Notes: a model not told the origin generated them from the letters alone. Shown: positions 48,745-62,400, counted from the first letter of the stretch. The stretch: DNA of 64,000 nucleotides from Intoshia linei (GCA_001642005.1 LWCA01000012.1:27159-91158), one strand, 5' to 3'. Numbers and translations: made by a program.

Positions 48745-49543
48745 ATGGAAGATGTTTTTAAAATTAAAACTTTTTCAAATTTTTCTATTGATAGAATATT
48801 GTCAGATAATTTTAATTCAAAATCAATCATGTCAAGTATTTTTGTCAAATGATACATTAATAGCCATTTTTAGATAATGTAAATAGTCAAGATTTAAATA
48901 TTAGCGCCTTAAAGAATCTCAATTTTGAACAATATTTCAATCTAATCAATTCTCTGTACTCTCATGTCCCAAATTACTCACAATTGCACAATATACAAAA
49001 TTTGCAATTACAAAACATTCAAAGAGGTATTGTTTGTAATCAAACTTTGTTAAATTTAAATGATTTCATGATTCAATTACTATTATCCATATTATTCACT
49101 AATTAATTAATGCATTTATATTTTTATTCATTTGATTTCATAAGTTATAATATTATATTTTTACCTGAACTTTATCTAGGAATGAAAGTTAATCCTTATA
49201 TTACGGCCCAGTACATTTTGAATGAGTACAAGACTAAACCCAAACGAATCTACTTTAGGAGAGCAGTGTTTTCAGAATCTCAAAGAAATGGCCTAGAAGA
49301 AATTTTTAAAAAACAACGATACATAACTAGATGTGAACGAAAATTATTGGCCCAAAAACTTGATTTAAATGATTCACAGGTACATTATTATATATTTATT
49401 TACTATATCATTGTTTAGATTAAAATTTGGTTTCAGGTACATGAATATTTTTCTGTTTGATTAATTTGTTAATATAGAATAGGAGAATGAAATGGAGATC
49501 AAAAAAAGAATACAAATGTGAAAACCAATCTGTAAATGTGTAG
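48745..49543 (+). CDS. DBX: DBX-like homeobox transcription factor with N-terminal Eh1 repressor motif
   Basis: Five phase-consistent exons (48745-48835, 48874-49026, 49180-49379, 49419-49436, 49478-49543) encode 175 residues. The homeodomain is at about 105-164; its RRAVFSESQRNGLEEIF, KQRYI and DLNDSQIKIWFQNRRMKWR segments fit the DBX/HLX group best (RRAVFS-x-x-QR, DSQ-KIWFQ). Residues 13-19, FSIDRIL, form an Eh1 motif that recruits Groucho/TLE corepressors, as in DBX proteins, so the product is probably a nuclear repressor. The recognition helix is split: an 18-bp microexon encodes homeodomain positions 45-50 and ends exactly before Asn51, with introns of 39 and 41 bp around it. Little protein follows the homeodomain. 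An AATAAA directly follows the stop (49544-49549). HLX is the main alternative assignment. Confidence 0.88.
49419..49436 (+). other. 18-bp microexon of the DBX-like gene
   Basis: ATTAAAATTTGGTTTCAG (IKIWFQ), preceded by tttag and followed by gtacat. Both flanking introns are phase 0, and removing them restores the canonical KIWFQNRRMKW of the homeodomain. Confidence 0.88.
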
Positions 49544-49627
49544 AATAAATAATCTCTATTGTTTATATATTTATGGATACTTGTTTCCATTATTCTAGTT
49601 TTAATTCATTTTTGTAAAATTTCAATT

Positions 49628-52600
49628 ATGGCTACCGTTTTTTCATGTAAAATAACTGATGTACACAAAAAAGGCATCACTGCAATTGGTTACCATTCTA
49701 TTCGTCGAGAAATCATTGTGGGATTCGAAGGTAAATATAGTATTAACATAACTACTGATATATAAATGTATACTGTATATTATAGCCTGTAACTGGTACG
49801 GGTAGGTTGGTGCTACTGTTTTCGAATCTCTGGTCGGGTAAGGGATAAAATATTTTGTAAATATGAAGGTGAGTGTGGGCAAGTGGAATAAAAATTAATA
49901 ATAATTATTGAAATAATTTACTTTTATCTGATTTTTTTGTATCCTTATGATAGTAAATTTAAATAACAGCATAGATAACTTAGATACATAAAAGTATAAC
50001 GCATCATCAAAGCATCCTTACATATAAAGTTAAAAACAGCCAAAACGGATTCTTTGAACAGCCTTGGACTCAAAAAAAATTCAGACTTTTTGATGCGACA
50101 AGAAGTTAAGAAAGTGAAATAAAATTTTTTTAGAGTAAGATGAGTTTTTAGAAGGTCTAGTTCCGTTTAACTTATCTGACTTCCCTCTGCCAATCGTTAA
50201 TACTGGCGGCTATTATTACTGTCATTATGTGACAATTAAATTATAACAGTGGTTCTCGATTGTGGTTCCTGGACCTATTGGATGTCCAAAACTCTATGGG
50301 GTCTGTAGTCCGTGAGATTCAAATATAATATGAAAAACATTTTATCAACTTTTCTTTACTTTTATAAAATAATTTTTAATGTTTATTACAGAATCGCACA
50401 ATGTTAGGAATTTATCCCATTGCCTAGACGATCATTATATTATTTAAAAAATCCCAATTTTATCCACCATTACTACAATTCTCAGAATCTCAGAGTACAG
50501 TAGGTTCGGAACTGCATAAGGATTTATTTTAACATGATATATTCATTATTTGATTAATATAATAAAATCTAATCAGTATCCTCATTTGATAAGACGTATC
50601 ATAATTTATGAAACATAATAAGAAATATCAAATATAATAGATAACAAAGTTATAATTAATTTGATTCTAAATTTCAAAATTTTTAAAAATGAAAAATTGC
50701 GTAGCAATGATAAAAAAATAGAGTAATCAATTTATGAGATTGAACCCCATATTTCTGTATTTCAAATATGTATACGTTCAGTTAGCATTTTTTTGAAATT
50801 GTAGGATTAATATTTTCAATTTTAACCTGAAAATATTGGTTGATAATATATTCAAAATTATTTTTGACTATGAATGCGCAGATTTCTAAGAATGAAATTT
50901 TGTATATAAATCAACTAATATAAGCTATACCAGAAAATTTTTTATTTTACAAATAATGTAATGAAATAATTTGGAAAAAAAAGAAAAGAGTCAATGGTAA
51001 ATAGTAAATTGCTTTTTTGTCCGTGAAGGTCTAACTTTGAAAATTGAAATTTGTAACAATCTCTATAATTTTAACATCGGTATCAGAATTACATCGAAAT
51101 GTAACGTGGACTTCGATAATATATACAAGTGATTCTCAAAACGGGCGCCAGTGCGATGAGACATCTAAAATAAATTTTAAACCAAGTATTTTAAACCCTT
51201 ATTAATATTCACGTCATATTAACATAAAAAAGTCAAATAATTAAATATACGTTGAAGAAAAAATGAGAATTTAGAAAAAAAAATTTTTGAGAAACTGTAG
51301 CCAGTTTTGCCAAGACAGAAGTTTTGATTTAATTTATAAGCTTAGTTTTTTTTAATAAATAAGCACAGTGCAGTCAATGAGTGCACACTAACATTTATTT
51401 TAAGATTTTGGATAAAATAGATAGAACGCTGGTATCAACTCTGACATATTTATATTTGAATACATTATAAAGCAAAATTCATTCATCAGGTAGAGCCGAA
51501 ACTACAGTACTCAGACTTCTCCTCTGAACCTCAAACATTTTAGTAAAATGGTGGGTACTAATCATATATTATATCAGATGGATATCTAAAATTTATGGAC
51601 GATGAAAAAGGAGCTATTTTAAATACATATAAAGAACATAATGGATGGATAAACCACATTTATCATTGGTAATCAAGTCGCAATATTTTTTATAGTTCTA
51701 ATTTTAACTGTCTAGGAAAAAACAAAACTTGGTATTTGCTAGTGGTAATGATGGTTTACTTGTCATAATAAAAAACACTGGTGCTGTACTAAAGAGTATA
51801 CAATTTAAAAGACCCATATATACATTTTCTATCGATGTTAATATGAATTATTTTATTTTGAATCAAATGAATGTGATCGAATATCATCAAATTATAATTA
51901 GTAATATATTTATTATTATTTTATGATTTATCATTTATAAGATCAAATCAATCAGAGGTGATTCACCGTAATATAATTGAGTCGGTAAGTAAATGTTTGC
52001 ATATTAAAACATTTACGTATACCTTGAAACACATATTGTGGCCATACCTTTTAAAATGAGCTCTCTTGATCCACATTTTGATGAATTCAAAATTAAGTAA
52101 CCTCAATTTTACCAATTCAACTCAAAACCAAAAATATCAATATTCCATCATAAATCAAATTCATTACTATATATGTCGTATAGAATGTGTAAAACTGTAA
52201 AATGTACACATTCTATGGGTTAGTCGTAGAATGTGTAAAATTTTCATTTATATTTTAATTTTAGTTTAATTTTGGGTTTTACAATTTTTTTTGAACAAAA
52301 CTTTATCGTGGCTTTTTTAAAAATTTTTTTGAACCAAACTTTCAATGGGGTTTTTAAGATTTTTTTTGAATGAAACTTTCAAGGGCGTTTTTAAATTTTT
52401 TTTTGACCAAACTTTCAAGGGGGATTTTTTATTATTTTTTTTAACCAAACTGTAAGGTTGTCTTTAAGTTTGATTCAAAAAAAATTTCCCAAAAACCTCC
52501 CTTCAAATTTGGTTCAACAAAATTTATAAATAAACCAAATAAATAAATTAAAGTTCTGTTCAATAAAATTTCCTAAATACCCCTCATAAATTTTGCTTCA

Positions 52601-55600
52601 AAAAAAAATTAAAAACCACCTTGAAAGTATGGTTCAAAAAAAATCTTAAAAACCCCCTTGAAAGTTTCGTTGAAAAAAAAAATCTTAAAAATCCCTTTAA
52701 AAGTTTGGTTGAAAAAGAAAATTTATATAATTCATTCCTTCGAAATTTTCAAAACATTCTGAATAAAATTTATAATAAAAACTACAACAACGACACTAAA
52801 ACAACTTTGTTAATATCATTTTTATATTTATTATAATTTTTTGCAATATTGGTAAAATTCGACTGAAATATGTTTATATAGTGAAGATTCGGTTAATTAT
52901 GGATACATAGTTGGTATTTTTAAGTATTTATTAAATTGGTACTGAATATGTATCGTCACATTTAAAATGACAAAATAGGTTTTCATAATTTTATTTTTTC
53001 AGGGATTTATGCAATTTATGACAATTTTTAAGATTGGACTGTTTTTACTTTATTTTTAATATTATACACATTATAAACATTCTGTGTAATAAATTAAAAA
53101 AATGGGATAACAATTTTTTTTAAAATTCTTTACGCAAATGTTAACAAAAAAAATTAAGATGGAATAATTTACTTTAAAGTAAAAAGTAATGTGATATGAT
53201 GGTTCCACCTGAAAAAAATTTGGGATCCACTCCTTTAAAGGATTGATAATAGTGAATAGTAAGATTTTTAACGTGACTTTATTTTTTAAGTATAATAAAA
53301 ATGTGCACTCGGTAGAGCTAGGTTCTGTTTGGACGTTTTACATAACATCAACCTAGTACATTATATAAGTTTACCAAATAAAAGTATTTTAGTATTATGA
53401 TTTTATATTTATCGTTTTTAATTTTTGCACATTTTTGAATATCGATGTGTTTTTTTATCAAAATTTTTATTTATTTATTAGATGCTCCCTGAAGTAAAAA
53501 TGGTTAAGAAACACCGGTTTAGATAGTGCACAAACCAAAACATTTATTTATTAATCAAAAAATGGAACATAAATTAAATATATATAAAATTAGCTGGAGC
53601 AAACAGTTTGCATTTAAATAAAATATCACGGTTAAACATTCACACAGATATTGTCAAGTGTTTAACGTATTACAATTTGCGATTTATATCTGGAGGGTAT
53701 GATGGAACATTAATTATATTTGAACAAACATTGTTAGGGAAGAATGGGTTGATCGTTAATATAAAGTAAGATATTATATATTGTTATTATTGTACATATT
53801 GCTATAATTATTCAAAATAGTTTCAAATATAAATATAAAAAAATTATTTATAGAATACAGAGAGCCCATACAGCGGGAATTTCAGCATTACTAGGATTTA
53901 TAGACGAAGATAAAAATAACTGGTAATTTTATAAATATAGTATTTCAAAAACAATGTACCATAATTGGGTATTAAAAAAGTAGATGGCGAGTTTCATCGA
54001 AATAAATTTATTAAAATACTAGGTTAAGTGTTATTTACTTATTACCAACAATACCTAGCTCTGCCGATGGCGGATTTTTTCAATTCTACTAAAAAAAACA
54101 AATCCATAATAAAATCTTAAATAAAAATGATAATATTCACTATTACCATTCTTAAAGGAATGGTTCCCAAATTCATTTCACCATGGACCGGCCATTTCAC
54201 ATTAAATTAAATATGAATTATTTCCACTTAATTTTATTTTGTTAACATTTGTGTAAAGTATTTTAAAATTCATGAACTCGTTTGATTTTTAAAAAAAAGA
54301 TAATGGGTTTTTGGCACTGAAGTACTCAATTTATGAAAATGAAATTTGCGATAAAACCTCACCTCTAAAAATTGTAGTATAAATTGGTGTTTTTTAAACC
54401 ATGTTACTTTCTATGCATCTTACTTTTTTAAATAAATGGTTCCAGAAAAACAAACGGATTATGTCAATTATACCTTGTGTAAAAGCTTTCAATAAATTTA
54501 TTTTAGGTTAGTAACTGGATCATTTGATAAATATGTAAAATTATGGAGTTTTGAAGGAAATTTGATACATAAATTCGACGGATTTCCTACGCCTATAACG
54601 GGAATTTGTTATTCAATTGCAACTAGAATCATTTGGGTTACATTCTCTAATAATTCTGTTCATTTATTCGATCCAATTTCTGGACAAAATGTATATTATT
54701 ATTACATACATTATATATATTATGTACATATTGTATTGTATATCATAATAATAATTACATTTAAATATTAATAGATATCACATTGTGTAGAAAAATATAT
54801 GCCTGAAAATCAAAAACATGCATACCCCATTTTGTTACTCCATTATTGTAACGAAAAAGGATTAATCATTGGTATACTCTAAATACAGTATACTCTCCAC
54901 AGCTCGCCATTTACTTAAAATATATACTAAAAGTTTTAAAATCATTTTTCAAAATAAGTTAAGTTAATTTGTTTTAAATTTTAATTTTTGTATTACAATT
55001 TACATTTTATTGGAATTTAACCTTTCATTTAAAGGTTGTATCTGCTGTTTCTATATTTTCAAATTCTCTATCTCGCCAACTTTTTCTAAATCCCAAAAGT
55101 GGCAAGTTATAAAGAAAATACTGTATAATCTACAGTCAAAATCTCATTTAACGAATGTTTTGTTTAACGAATATTTCATTTAACGAATTTCTGATTAACA
55201 AACGCGTAAATTCAATATTATTTTATTTTTGTAATAGTTTTTAGAAGTTTTTTTAAATATTAGATTGACTCTTTTATGAAGTCATGGAATTTTTTTTATA
55301 TATAATATATAATCAAAAGTTAATATATATAATATAAATATAAATAAATATAATTTTGATAAATTTAAGACATTTGTGCAGCAGCACATTTCTAATGCAG
55401 TTACATTTTTAATATTTGCGTTAAATTCATTTAACGAATATGCTATTTTAACGTTTGCCATTTTCGTTAAATGAGATTTTGACTGTATTATAGTCATTGT
55501 TTGTTTTATTACATATCCTAACTTATATAAACCACTTTTTAGTGTCTCTCTGTCTGTGTTTTATCTTTTATTTTAATAACAAAGAGTTTTAGATTTTTAA

Positions 55601-56438
55601 CAAACACAATTTACTATTCAGTTTTTTTATGGGGAGAAAGTAAGATAAATTTTAATCCCACACCCTATTTCTCCAATTTCCACATACAATTTCAACTTCA
55701 TACACAATCCCAAAAACTTGCATCTTACCTTTCAAAAACTCTAAGTATCCTAATTTTTGAAAATCAAACGAGTCATAGAATTTAAAAAAATTACATTTTA
55801 TTCGGAGACAAAATAAAAACTCCAAATTACTTTTTTTAAAAAATGAAAATAATCCTAGAATTGTCCAGTTAATACACACATAAATTTTTGATTCCACTAA
55901 TAAATTACATTAAATTGATATTAAAATACTCTTTTAAAAAATAATATGAATAAAATATGTTAAAAAAAAATACCGGTAATTTACCGGTAAATATTTATTC
56001 GGTTAATTGCCAACCCTAATTTACCGACAAAACTTGAAAATAAAATAAAATTTAATAATTACACTATTTTATAATACTGTTTACTAAAACAATTTTAAAA
56101 TTGAAATTCATTTAAACTCATTAATCGGTAATTGTTTCGCTGTTTTCTCATTAATTTTGATCCAATACAATATCAATAATAATACTTATAGTCTTCAATT
56201 TTAAAAAGTTAACAGTATCATAATATTAAGCGTTCATAATAATAATAATAATAATATCACAGTCGCATAATCGTTATATTAAACACAAAATTGCTTAATT
56301 TCTAAAAATTCTAAAAAATTATTGATTATTTAGCATTAACTTAGTGTTGACTCAAAAGTGACTAATGGATATATTGAATTTCCACATGGTAAATTATATG
56401 AAAGTTTGCTTTTGTTTCAATTTACAAAACAACAATAA
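49628..56438 (+). CDS. WD40-repeat beta-propeller protein
   Basis: Nine phase-consistent exons (49628-49730, 51578-51668, 51716-51900, 51956-51988, 53594-53765, 53854-53922, 54507-54690, 54775-54871, 56359-56438) encode about 337 residues. WD40-type blades are visible: VHKKGITAIGYHSIRREIIVGFED, the next blade ending LVFASGNDGLLVII, then FISGGYDGTLIIF, and RAHTAGISALLG ... LVTGSFDKYVKLWSFEG, the clearest GH-WD unit. No enzymatic domain; WD propellers are protein-binding platforms, and the neighbouring EMAP-like gene hints at a cytoskeletal or ciliary role. Exon 4 and the last exon depend on weaker splice sites. The stop lies only 42 bp before the next ATG with no AATAAA between, so this may be the first part of one larger gene (donor at CCACATG, phase 1). 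Confidence 0.72.
50245..50480 (+). repeat. hAT-like repeat with CAGTGGTTC end
   Basis: Begins CAGTGGTTCTCGATTGTGG, followed by a gtccgtgagattcaaata block shared with 41.2 kb and a cattgcctagacgatca block shared with 35.9 and 40.8 kb. It lies in the first long intron of the WD40 gene. Confidence 0.6.
50640..51080 (-). repeat. REP1-related fragment
   Basis: Contains tattggttgataatatattc and the tgtccgtgaaggtctaac block of the inverted REP1 copy, with deletions. It lies in an intron of the WD40 gene. Confidence 0.55.
52285..52730. repeat. Head-to-head tandem array (long imperfect palindrome)
   Basis: About four direct units of the form tttgaaccaaactttcaagg with a T-rich spacer (52290-52460) are followed by about five units of the reverse complement (ccttgaaagtttggttcaaa type, 52470-52720). 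Unit period is about 47-50 bp. The whole can fold into a hairpin of about 200 bp per arm. The peptide ORF at 52621-52836 is simply the repeat translated. Confidence 0.75.
53100..53380 (+). repeat. REP2 interspersed repeat copy
   Basis: Contains tgatatgatggttccacc, tccactcctttaaaggattg and the core at 53303-53345 (cggtagagctaggttctg). It lies in a WD40-gene intron. Confidence 0.7.
53390..53515 (+). repeat. Fragment related to the 57010-57381 MITE
   Basis: Shares with that element the run tttttaatttttgcacattt, followed by the right end gaagtaaaaatggttaagaa with ACACCG in place of ACACTG. The left half is missing. Confidence 0.6.
54030..54075 (-). repeat. REP2 core, inverted
   Basis: attaccaacaatacctagct followed by ctgccgatggcgg is the complement of the REP2 core. 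It lies in a WD40-gene intron. Confidence 0.55.
55131..55487. mobile_element. 357-bp TA-flanked MITE with perfect 25-bp inverted repeats
   Basis: The ends are perfect inverted repeats of 25 bp including the TA, beginning TACAGTCAAAATCTC. Short direct repeats of atttaacgaa follow inside the left end. No coding capacity. The structure fits pogo/Tc1-type non-autonomous elements. A sequence with similar cttcgttaacgg-type ends at 23609-23690 may be a distant relative. It lies in a WD40-gene intron. Confidence 0.85.
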
Positions 56439-56480
56439 TGCAAAATTCAATCCTTAAAAAAATTTAGGAAACATAATACA

Positions 56481-59400
56481 ATGTTACTGAATAGAATTAA
56501 AAAAAAGGACCGATTAAAATCAATAATTAATAATAATGAAGGTATCGAGATAAATGTTGACATATAATTGTATTTAAATTAGATAATAACGAAAAAAAAG
56601 TGGATTTATTGGCTGAACTAACTCCCCACTTTGAAAATGTTAGTAAACAAAAATTACGACATCTACAAATGTGCTTACGAAAATTTGCTAATGTAGATGC
56701 TGTTATTTCTGTCAAAGATCTTCAAGTATTATTTAAGGTTAGTTTATACAATTTTATTTATACAATATTAAATAAAATGCATTAATAATGTTTTAAGGAA
56801 AACGAAATTGATATTCCCAAGCGATTATTTGATGCTTTGGTTGCAAAGTATAATTCCCCCATTGGAATTAAATATGAATGCATTTACAGTCTTATTGAAA
56901 ATGCACAGAAATCGTCGGGAAGGGACAGCGTTTTAGGCTTACGGGAAATTAAAGGCATTCAATCTAATCATAATGTAAATATTTATTTATCTAAATGACT
57001 ATTCTATACCAGTGATTCTTTACCGGTGTGCCGCAAATAATTTTGACTTTATTTTATAAATTTTTAAAAATTAATCTCAAACTTTTACTTTGACGATTAT
57101 TTGATGAAACTTTTGGAATTTATTATTTAACGTATTAAATTATTAGTATTTATATTAAATAATATGTCGAACATTAACAATGTCAACATTTTATTATACA
57201 TAAAATGTTCTTTACTAAATTCACTAAATAGAAATATTTATATATTATTTCTATGATTTTATATTTTTAATTTTTGCACATTTTAGAATATTGATTTTTT
57301 TTTATTTTCAAAATATAAGGTGCGCCACTTTTTATTTTTTTCGCAGATGCGCTTTGAAGTAAAAACGGTTAAAAAACACTGTTATGTACATTATTTCCTA
57401 ATTATTAAAAGTTGTATGCGCGACAATGGTGACATTATATAAATTTTTTTAAAAAATTAATACCTTAAAATACAAAAATATACAAATTGTAATTAAAAAA
57501 AAAAATAAAGTTGACTGTAAATTAATTTTTTTTAAAAAGGTAAAAATATATGCTTTTTAACGTTTAACACTTTTGGGTATGCGCATTGTAACGATAAGGT
57601 ATTGTACGAAGGAATCTGGAAGATTGTACAAGTTAGAGTTCGAAGAATTTATTATTTAAATTATGATTTATATATAAAGTTCACTTGTCATAGTGATTAT
57701 ATCACTACACGCATATAAATCAAAATAATATGGTAATATATAATAATAATATATAATAAGTAATAATTAAAAATCAAAATCAAGTAATCGTATTCAATTA
57801 AGACTCTTTAGGGTGAAAAATGATTTTCGGTTTGCCTTAAATTATGAAATTATAAACATTTGATAAAATTATATATATAGACACACAAAATGTATATTTT
57901 AAAAAGTTTTTTCAATATTCAGTAATATATTGGAAAATTGAGTTTTTTTGAAATTAGGCTTCTCTACCGTACTTAAAACAATACGACAGTTATATGAGAA
58001 TTAAATTAAATTGTTATAATACATTTTAGTTTTTGGACGAAGAAAAAAAAGAAGAGGAAATAATCCAGCGACTTATTTTGCATTATGATATCAATATTGT
58101 AAAATCAATTAACAAAGTGTCGACATATTTTAAGAAATATGACAAGGATAAAAGTGGCATTTTGTCAAGATCAAAAGTACAAATTACTTTAATTTTACCT
58201 GTTAAATTAACTTAAACGTAACCTACCGTTGGGAGGTGCCTCTTCTGGAAATTTAACGAAATTATTCTAATATTAAATCTCATTTTTAATATCATAATAA
58301 TTGTGTATCAAATTTAAACTCTAAGTTCCGAGTCGCTCCAAATCGACTAAGTCAAAAATTAATTAATTTGGACGATAATTAACTAGAAAATCAAATAATA
58401 AACTTATGAATATTAATGAAATATTAATAAATAATGGTAAGAAGCAATCGCCTAAAAAATTAAAGGAGGAACTAGAAAATAAAATAGAAACTTTAAAAAA
58501 GTTAAAAAAGATTAAAATGACAGAAATTAAGTATCTTAAAATTAATTACATTACATAAATGTATAAATTCATATATTATAATGTACTAGGTTGACTGTTA
58601 TGTACTACGTATAAACAGCACCTAGCTCTGCCGAGGGCACATTTTTATTATACCAAAAAAATAAATTCACAAGTAGAGTAGTAGGGTAGAGTCAAATCCT
58701 GGCGAAAATATCAAAATCGATTTTTCAAGTTGGATTCAATTCCTATATTAAATGTCTTATCGTCAAAAATGTATCGATTTGATCAAAATTTATAATAAAT
58801 ACTTTAGATATTGGATATTTGCAAAAAAAGTGAACTTCCAATATATGGAGCACTTTTAAAAATGTTAATCAAAAGATGTGACAAGGAGGATAATGGCCAA
58901 GTAAGGTAGAGTTTTAGTTGTGCGTTGTATCTATTCATGTTAGCGATTAATTCTATTTAAGCGCAAATTACACTGTCCAACATTGTAGAAACAAACAACA
59001 AAAAGAAACTTAATGTAACATATATTAAAATAATCAGCTAATTTTTGTGATTCTAACGATATACATATTTTTATAATTGAAGATCAAAAAATGGTGATAT
59101 TTTAATTAGTAATTTTATTATTCTGTTAAATTATGACCCACAAAAAACATAGTGACATGTTTTACATATCAAATACAGTTTTTATTATATCTTTCAATTA
59201 ATTAAAGCGATGAGTTAATTTTATAATTACATTCTTACAAAACATTTAAACAAGATTTAAACCAAGAATTACAATGTCGAACACGTATACTACCAACTTA
59301 CTGCGACCATCATAAATTTTTCCTAATCTCAGTGCACTAAATTAATGGCTGGTATATTAAATGGCCCACAAATTAGAAAACTATTAAAAGATGTACATTT

Positions 59401-62400
59401 TCGATTTACCCTTATACCTGAACAAAAAGATGCGTTTAATGCTTTGGAAAATGTAATCTCCTTTTTTATTTGAAACAATCGATCTGAAAATTACAAGGAT
59501 TTAATCGATCGGTTATTGATAAAATACCAAGAAATGAACTGCCTTTATAGCATAAAAATGCATTACCTAGAATATCATTTAGATTTCTTTGCGTTAAACT
59601 GCGGTATTTGGTCAGACGAAAAGGGTGAACAATTTCATCAAACTATGATGTTATATGAAAAATGTTTTGGAAGATGTAGATCATTAAATATGATTTGTGA
59701 TTTTTTTAGTGGTGTTCAATAAAAAATAAATTTTAAATTTATCTAATTATTATTTTTTTTATTAAATATTTTTAATTGATATTTTCTTATATCTTAATTT
59801 TTGAAATTTATGTCTATCACTTACATCCTTGATATTGAACAAGATTCGTCTAAGGTTAACCCGAAAAAGTTGATTTTACGTGTAATGTAAGTAGTACGAG
59901 AAAATTTTTATTTTATATTGTTTGTCGATGTTGCCTTAAAATTAGAGTTAATTAATTAAGGTAATTAAATAATTAATGACAATTTTTTTTATACATATGT
60001 AGACGTGTATGTCTATCTGTCAATTTTACCATTTGTAATATACAATATTAATTGTAAATAGACCTCACGGTGAAGTGTACCTCTTTAAAAAAAATACTTT
60101 GATCCCTAATTAAATCCAAAATCGATCTTGAAATTAATAAATTTTTTTTAAAAATTGATGTATACTGGTTCACTTATATATAACAGAAGTTTCGGTCAGT
60201 TTGTCGAAATTTTGTTGGACAGTGTTATTAACTCGCTTTAAATACATCCATACCCCTTTTTGCCTACAATTATCTGTATTGAAAATTATCATAATATATT
60301 TCATTGATATCGATATTGATATTCATCCTTATTCATTTCATGAAACATTTTTTAAATAAAAAAGCTTTTAGTTGGCCAGATTTCTTGGATTATCTGAATA
60401 GAGCTTTAAAAAAATCAAAATTTAGCAAGAAATTAAGTTTACGAGAATTTACAAAATTTGTGACAAAAAATGACGTTATCACTCACGTCGAAAAGAATGT
60501 ACAAAACATGGAAAACCAAGATAAAAAAAATAGCAAAACCAAAGAAGAACCAAAAAAATCGAACAAAGTATTAAATATGTTTAAGAATGTTAAGGAAAAA
60601 TCAAAAAATTCTATTATGAGCAATAAAAATAATCCTGATAAAAGTATAAATCCAATTAATGGAACTGATAAACAATTTACTAAAACGGTATTAATTTGCT
60701 ACTTTTATTTATTTTGTTATTTATTTTTGTATAAAATTGAAAAAAAGTTGAAACAATTGCAGTACAAATGTAAATGTATATTTAAGTTTAAAATTACTTT
60801 ATAGGCTACAAGGAATAAGAAAATTTTGAATACAAGTAATCTTACATTATTAAAACTATCATGTGGTTTCCATCATGGTCAGGGTCGCAATTTCTTAAAT
60901 CAAAAAATTTATATGATATTAATTAATGTTGAGAGCAGTATTTTTTATAGAAATAGTTTTCTAAATTAATTTAAAATATCTATCTACTTTACATATGTAT
61001 GTATTATATTAGTTATATATATTTAAATTATTCTTAAGTAGGCATAAAATCATGGCAAATTTTAGTTGTAAAATTAAATTTTTGTTATTGACCGGATCCG
61101 ACCCACTGATACATCAAATTTTTTGTTTATTTCTATATACTAACTATACAATATTTTAGTTAACCTAGGTGCAAAAATGAAGAAAAACACTATTAAGTCT
61201 ATTTCAATAAAAGCCAATAATAAACCGGCAATTTTGTATAAATCAGATGCAATCGATACAAATAATGTCAATACTAATCCACCTGAAAATAAATTGAAAA
61301 TTGAATGGATGTAAGTCATATCATAATTTTTAGGAATATATTAATAATATAACTAATTTCACTGTTGTATACTTGGTACAAAAAGCATCTTAGCTCTTCC
61401 AAGGGGGCACTTATTTAAATTTTCAAAAAAATAAATTCAATAATAAAATCATACTTAAAAATAATATTATTCACTGTGTCTTATTTACCAATACTTTATT
61501 TTGTATTTATTTTATAAAATTTTGCATATGTATCAACCTGAATAATCTGTATAAGAATAATTTTTTTTTAATTATAGGACCTTTAATTATTCCAAATGTT
61601 TGTATTAATAAAATAGTTTCGAAATAAAAAAAATGAATACTAAAAGCTTATTTGACTGAAAAGGCGTTACTTATAATAATTATAAGATTTAGATTTTTTT
61701 CGATACTTGTTAATATTTTATTACTTTTTTAATATAAACGATTGCTGCTTTATAAATTGGTTATAATGAATCATATTTTATGTACAGCATATTTTAGATA
61801 TGGATACTCTGGAAAACAAAGCAGAGATAATATTTTGTTTGTAAAAAATGATATAATTGTTTACAATGTGGCATCAACAGTAGTAATATTCACCATTTCA
61901 CAAAATCGACAGCGCCATTTCAGACAGCATACAAGTATTGTGACATGGTAATCATTTTTTTTTAATATTCGCAGTTAATTAAAATACTTTTGTATTGTCT
62001 GAATGATACCTTTTATTTCACATTTATTCTTTTTGGAGATAAAAAATAACACATATTAATAATCATTATTATAATAATAATAATTTATTATATATATTAT
62101 TTAACATTTAAATTAGCTTGGCCCTTCATTCCAATCAAAATACACTTGCTTCTGCACAACACAAATTTTTGAACACAGTTGAGGTATTAATTTTTGATAT
62201 AAACAATAATAAACAAAAATTAATAATGTTATGATAAATGTTTTCATGTAATTATTAGTAATTATTAATCCCTATCTAATTATATAATAACTTAATTTAT
62301 TATTTTAGCCTAGAATTTTGGTTTGGCAAATTTCAAATTTGGAAATAATAGCAAAAATAGATTCCACGTTATTGCCTTTATCCATTAACTGCATGCAATT

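Noticed and set aside
52621-52836. 71-codon ORF with repeated WFKKNLKNP-like peptides
   Set aside because: It is the translation of the tandem array units, and the same pattern continues in other frames.
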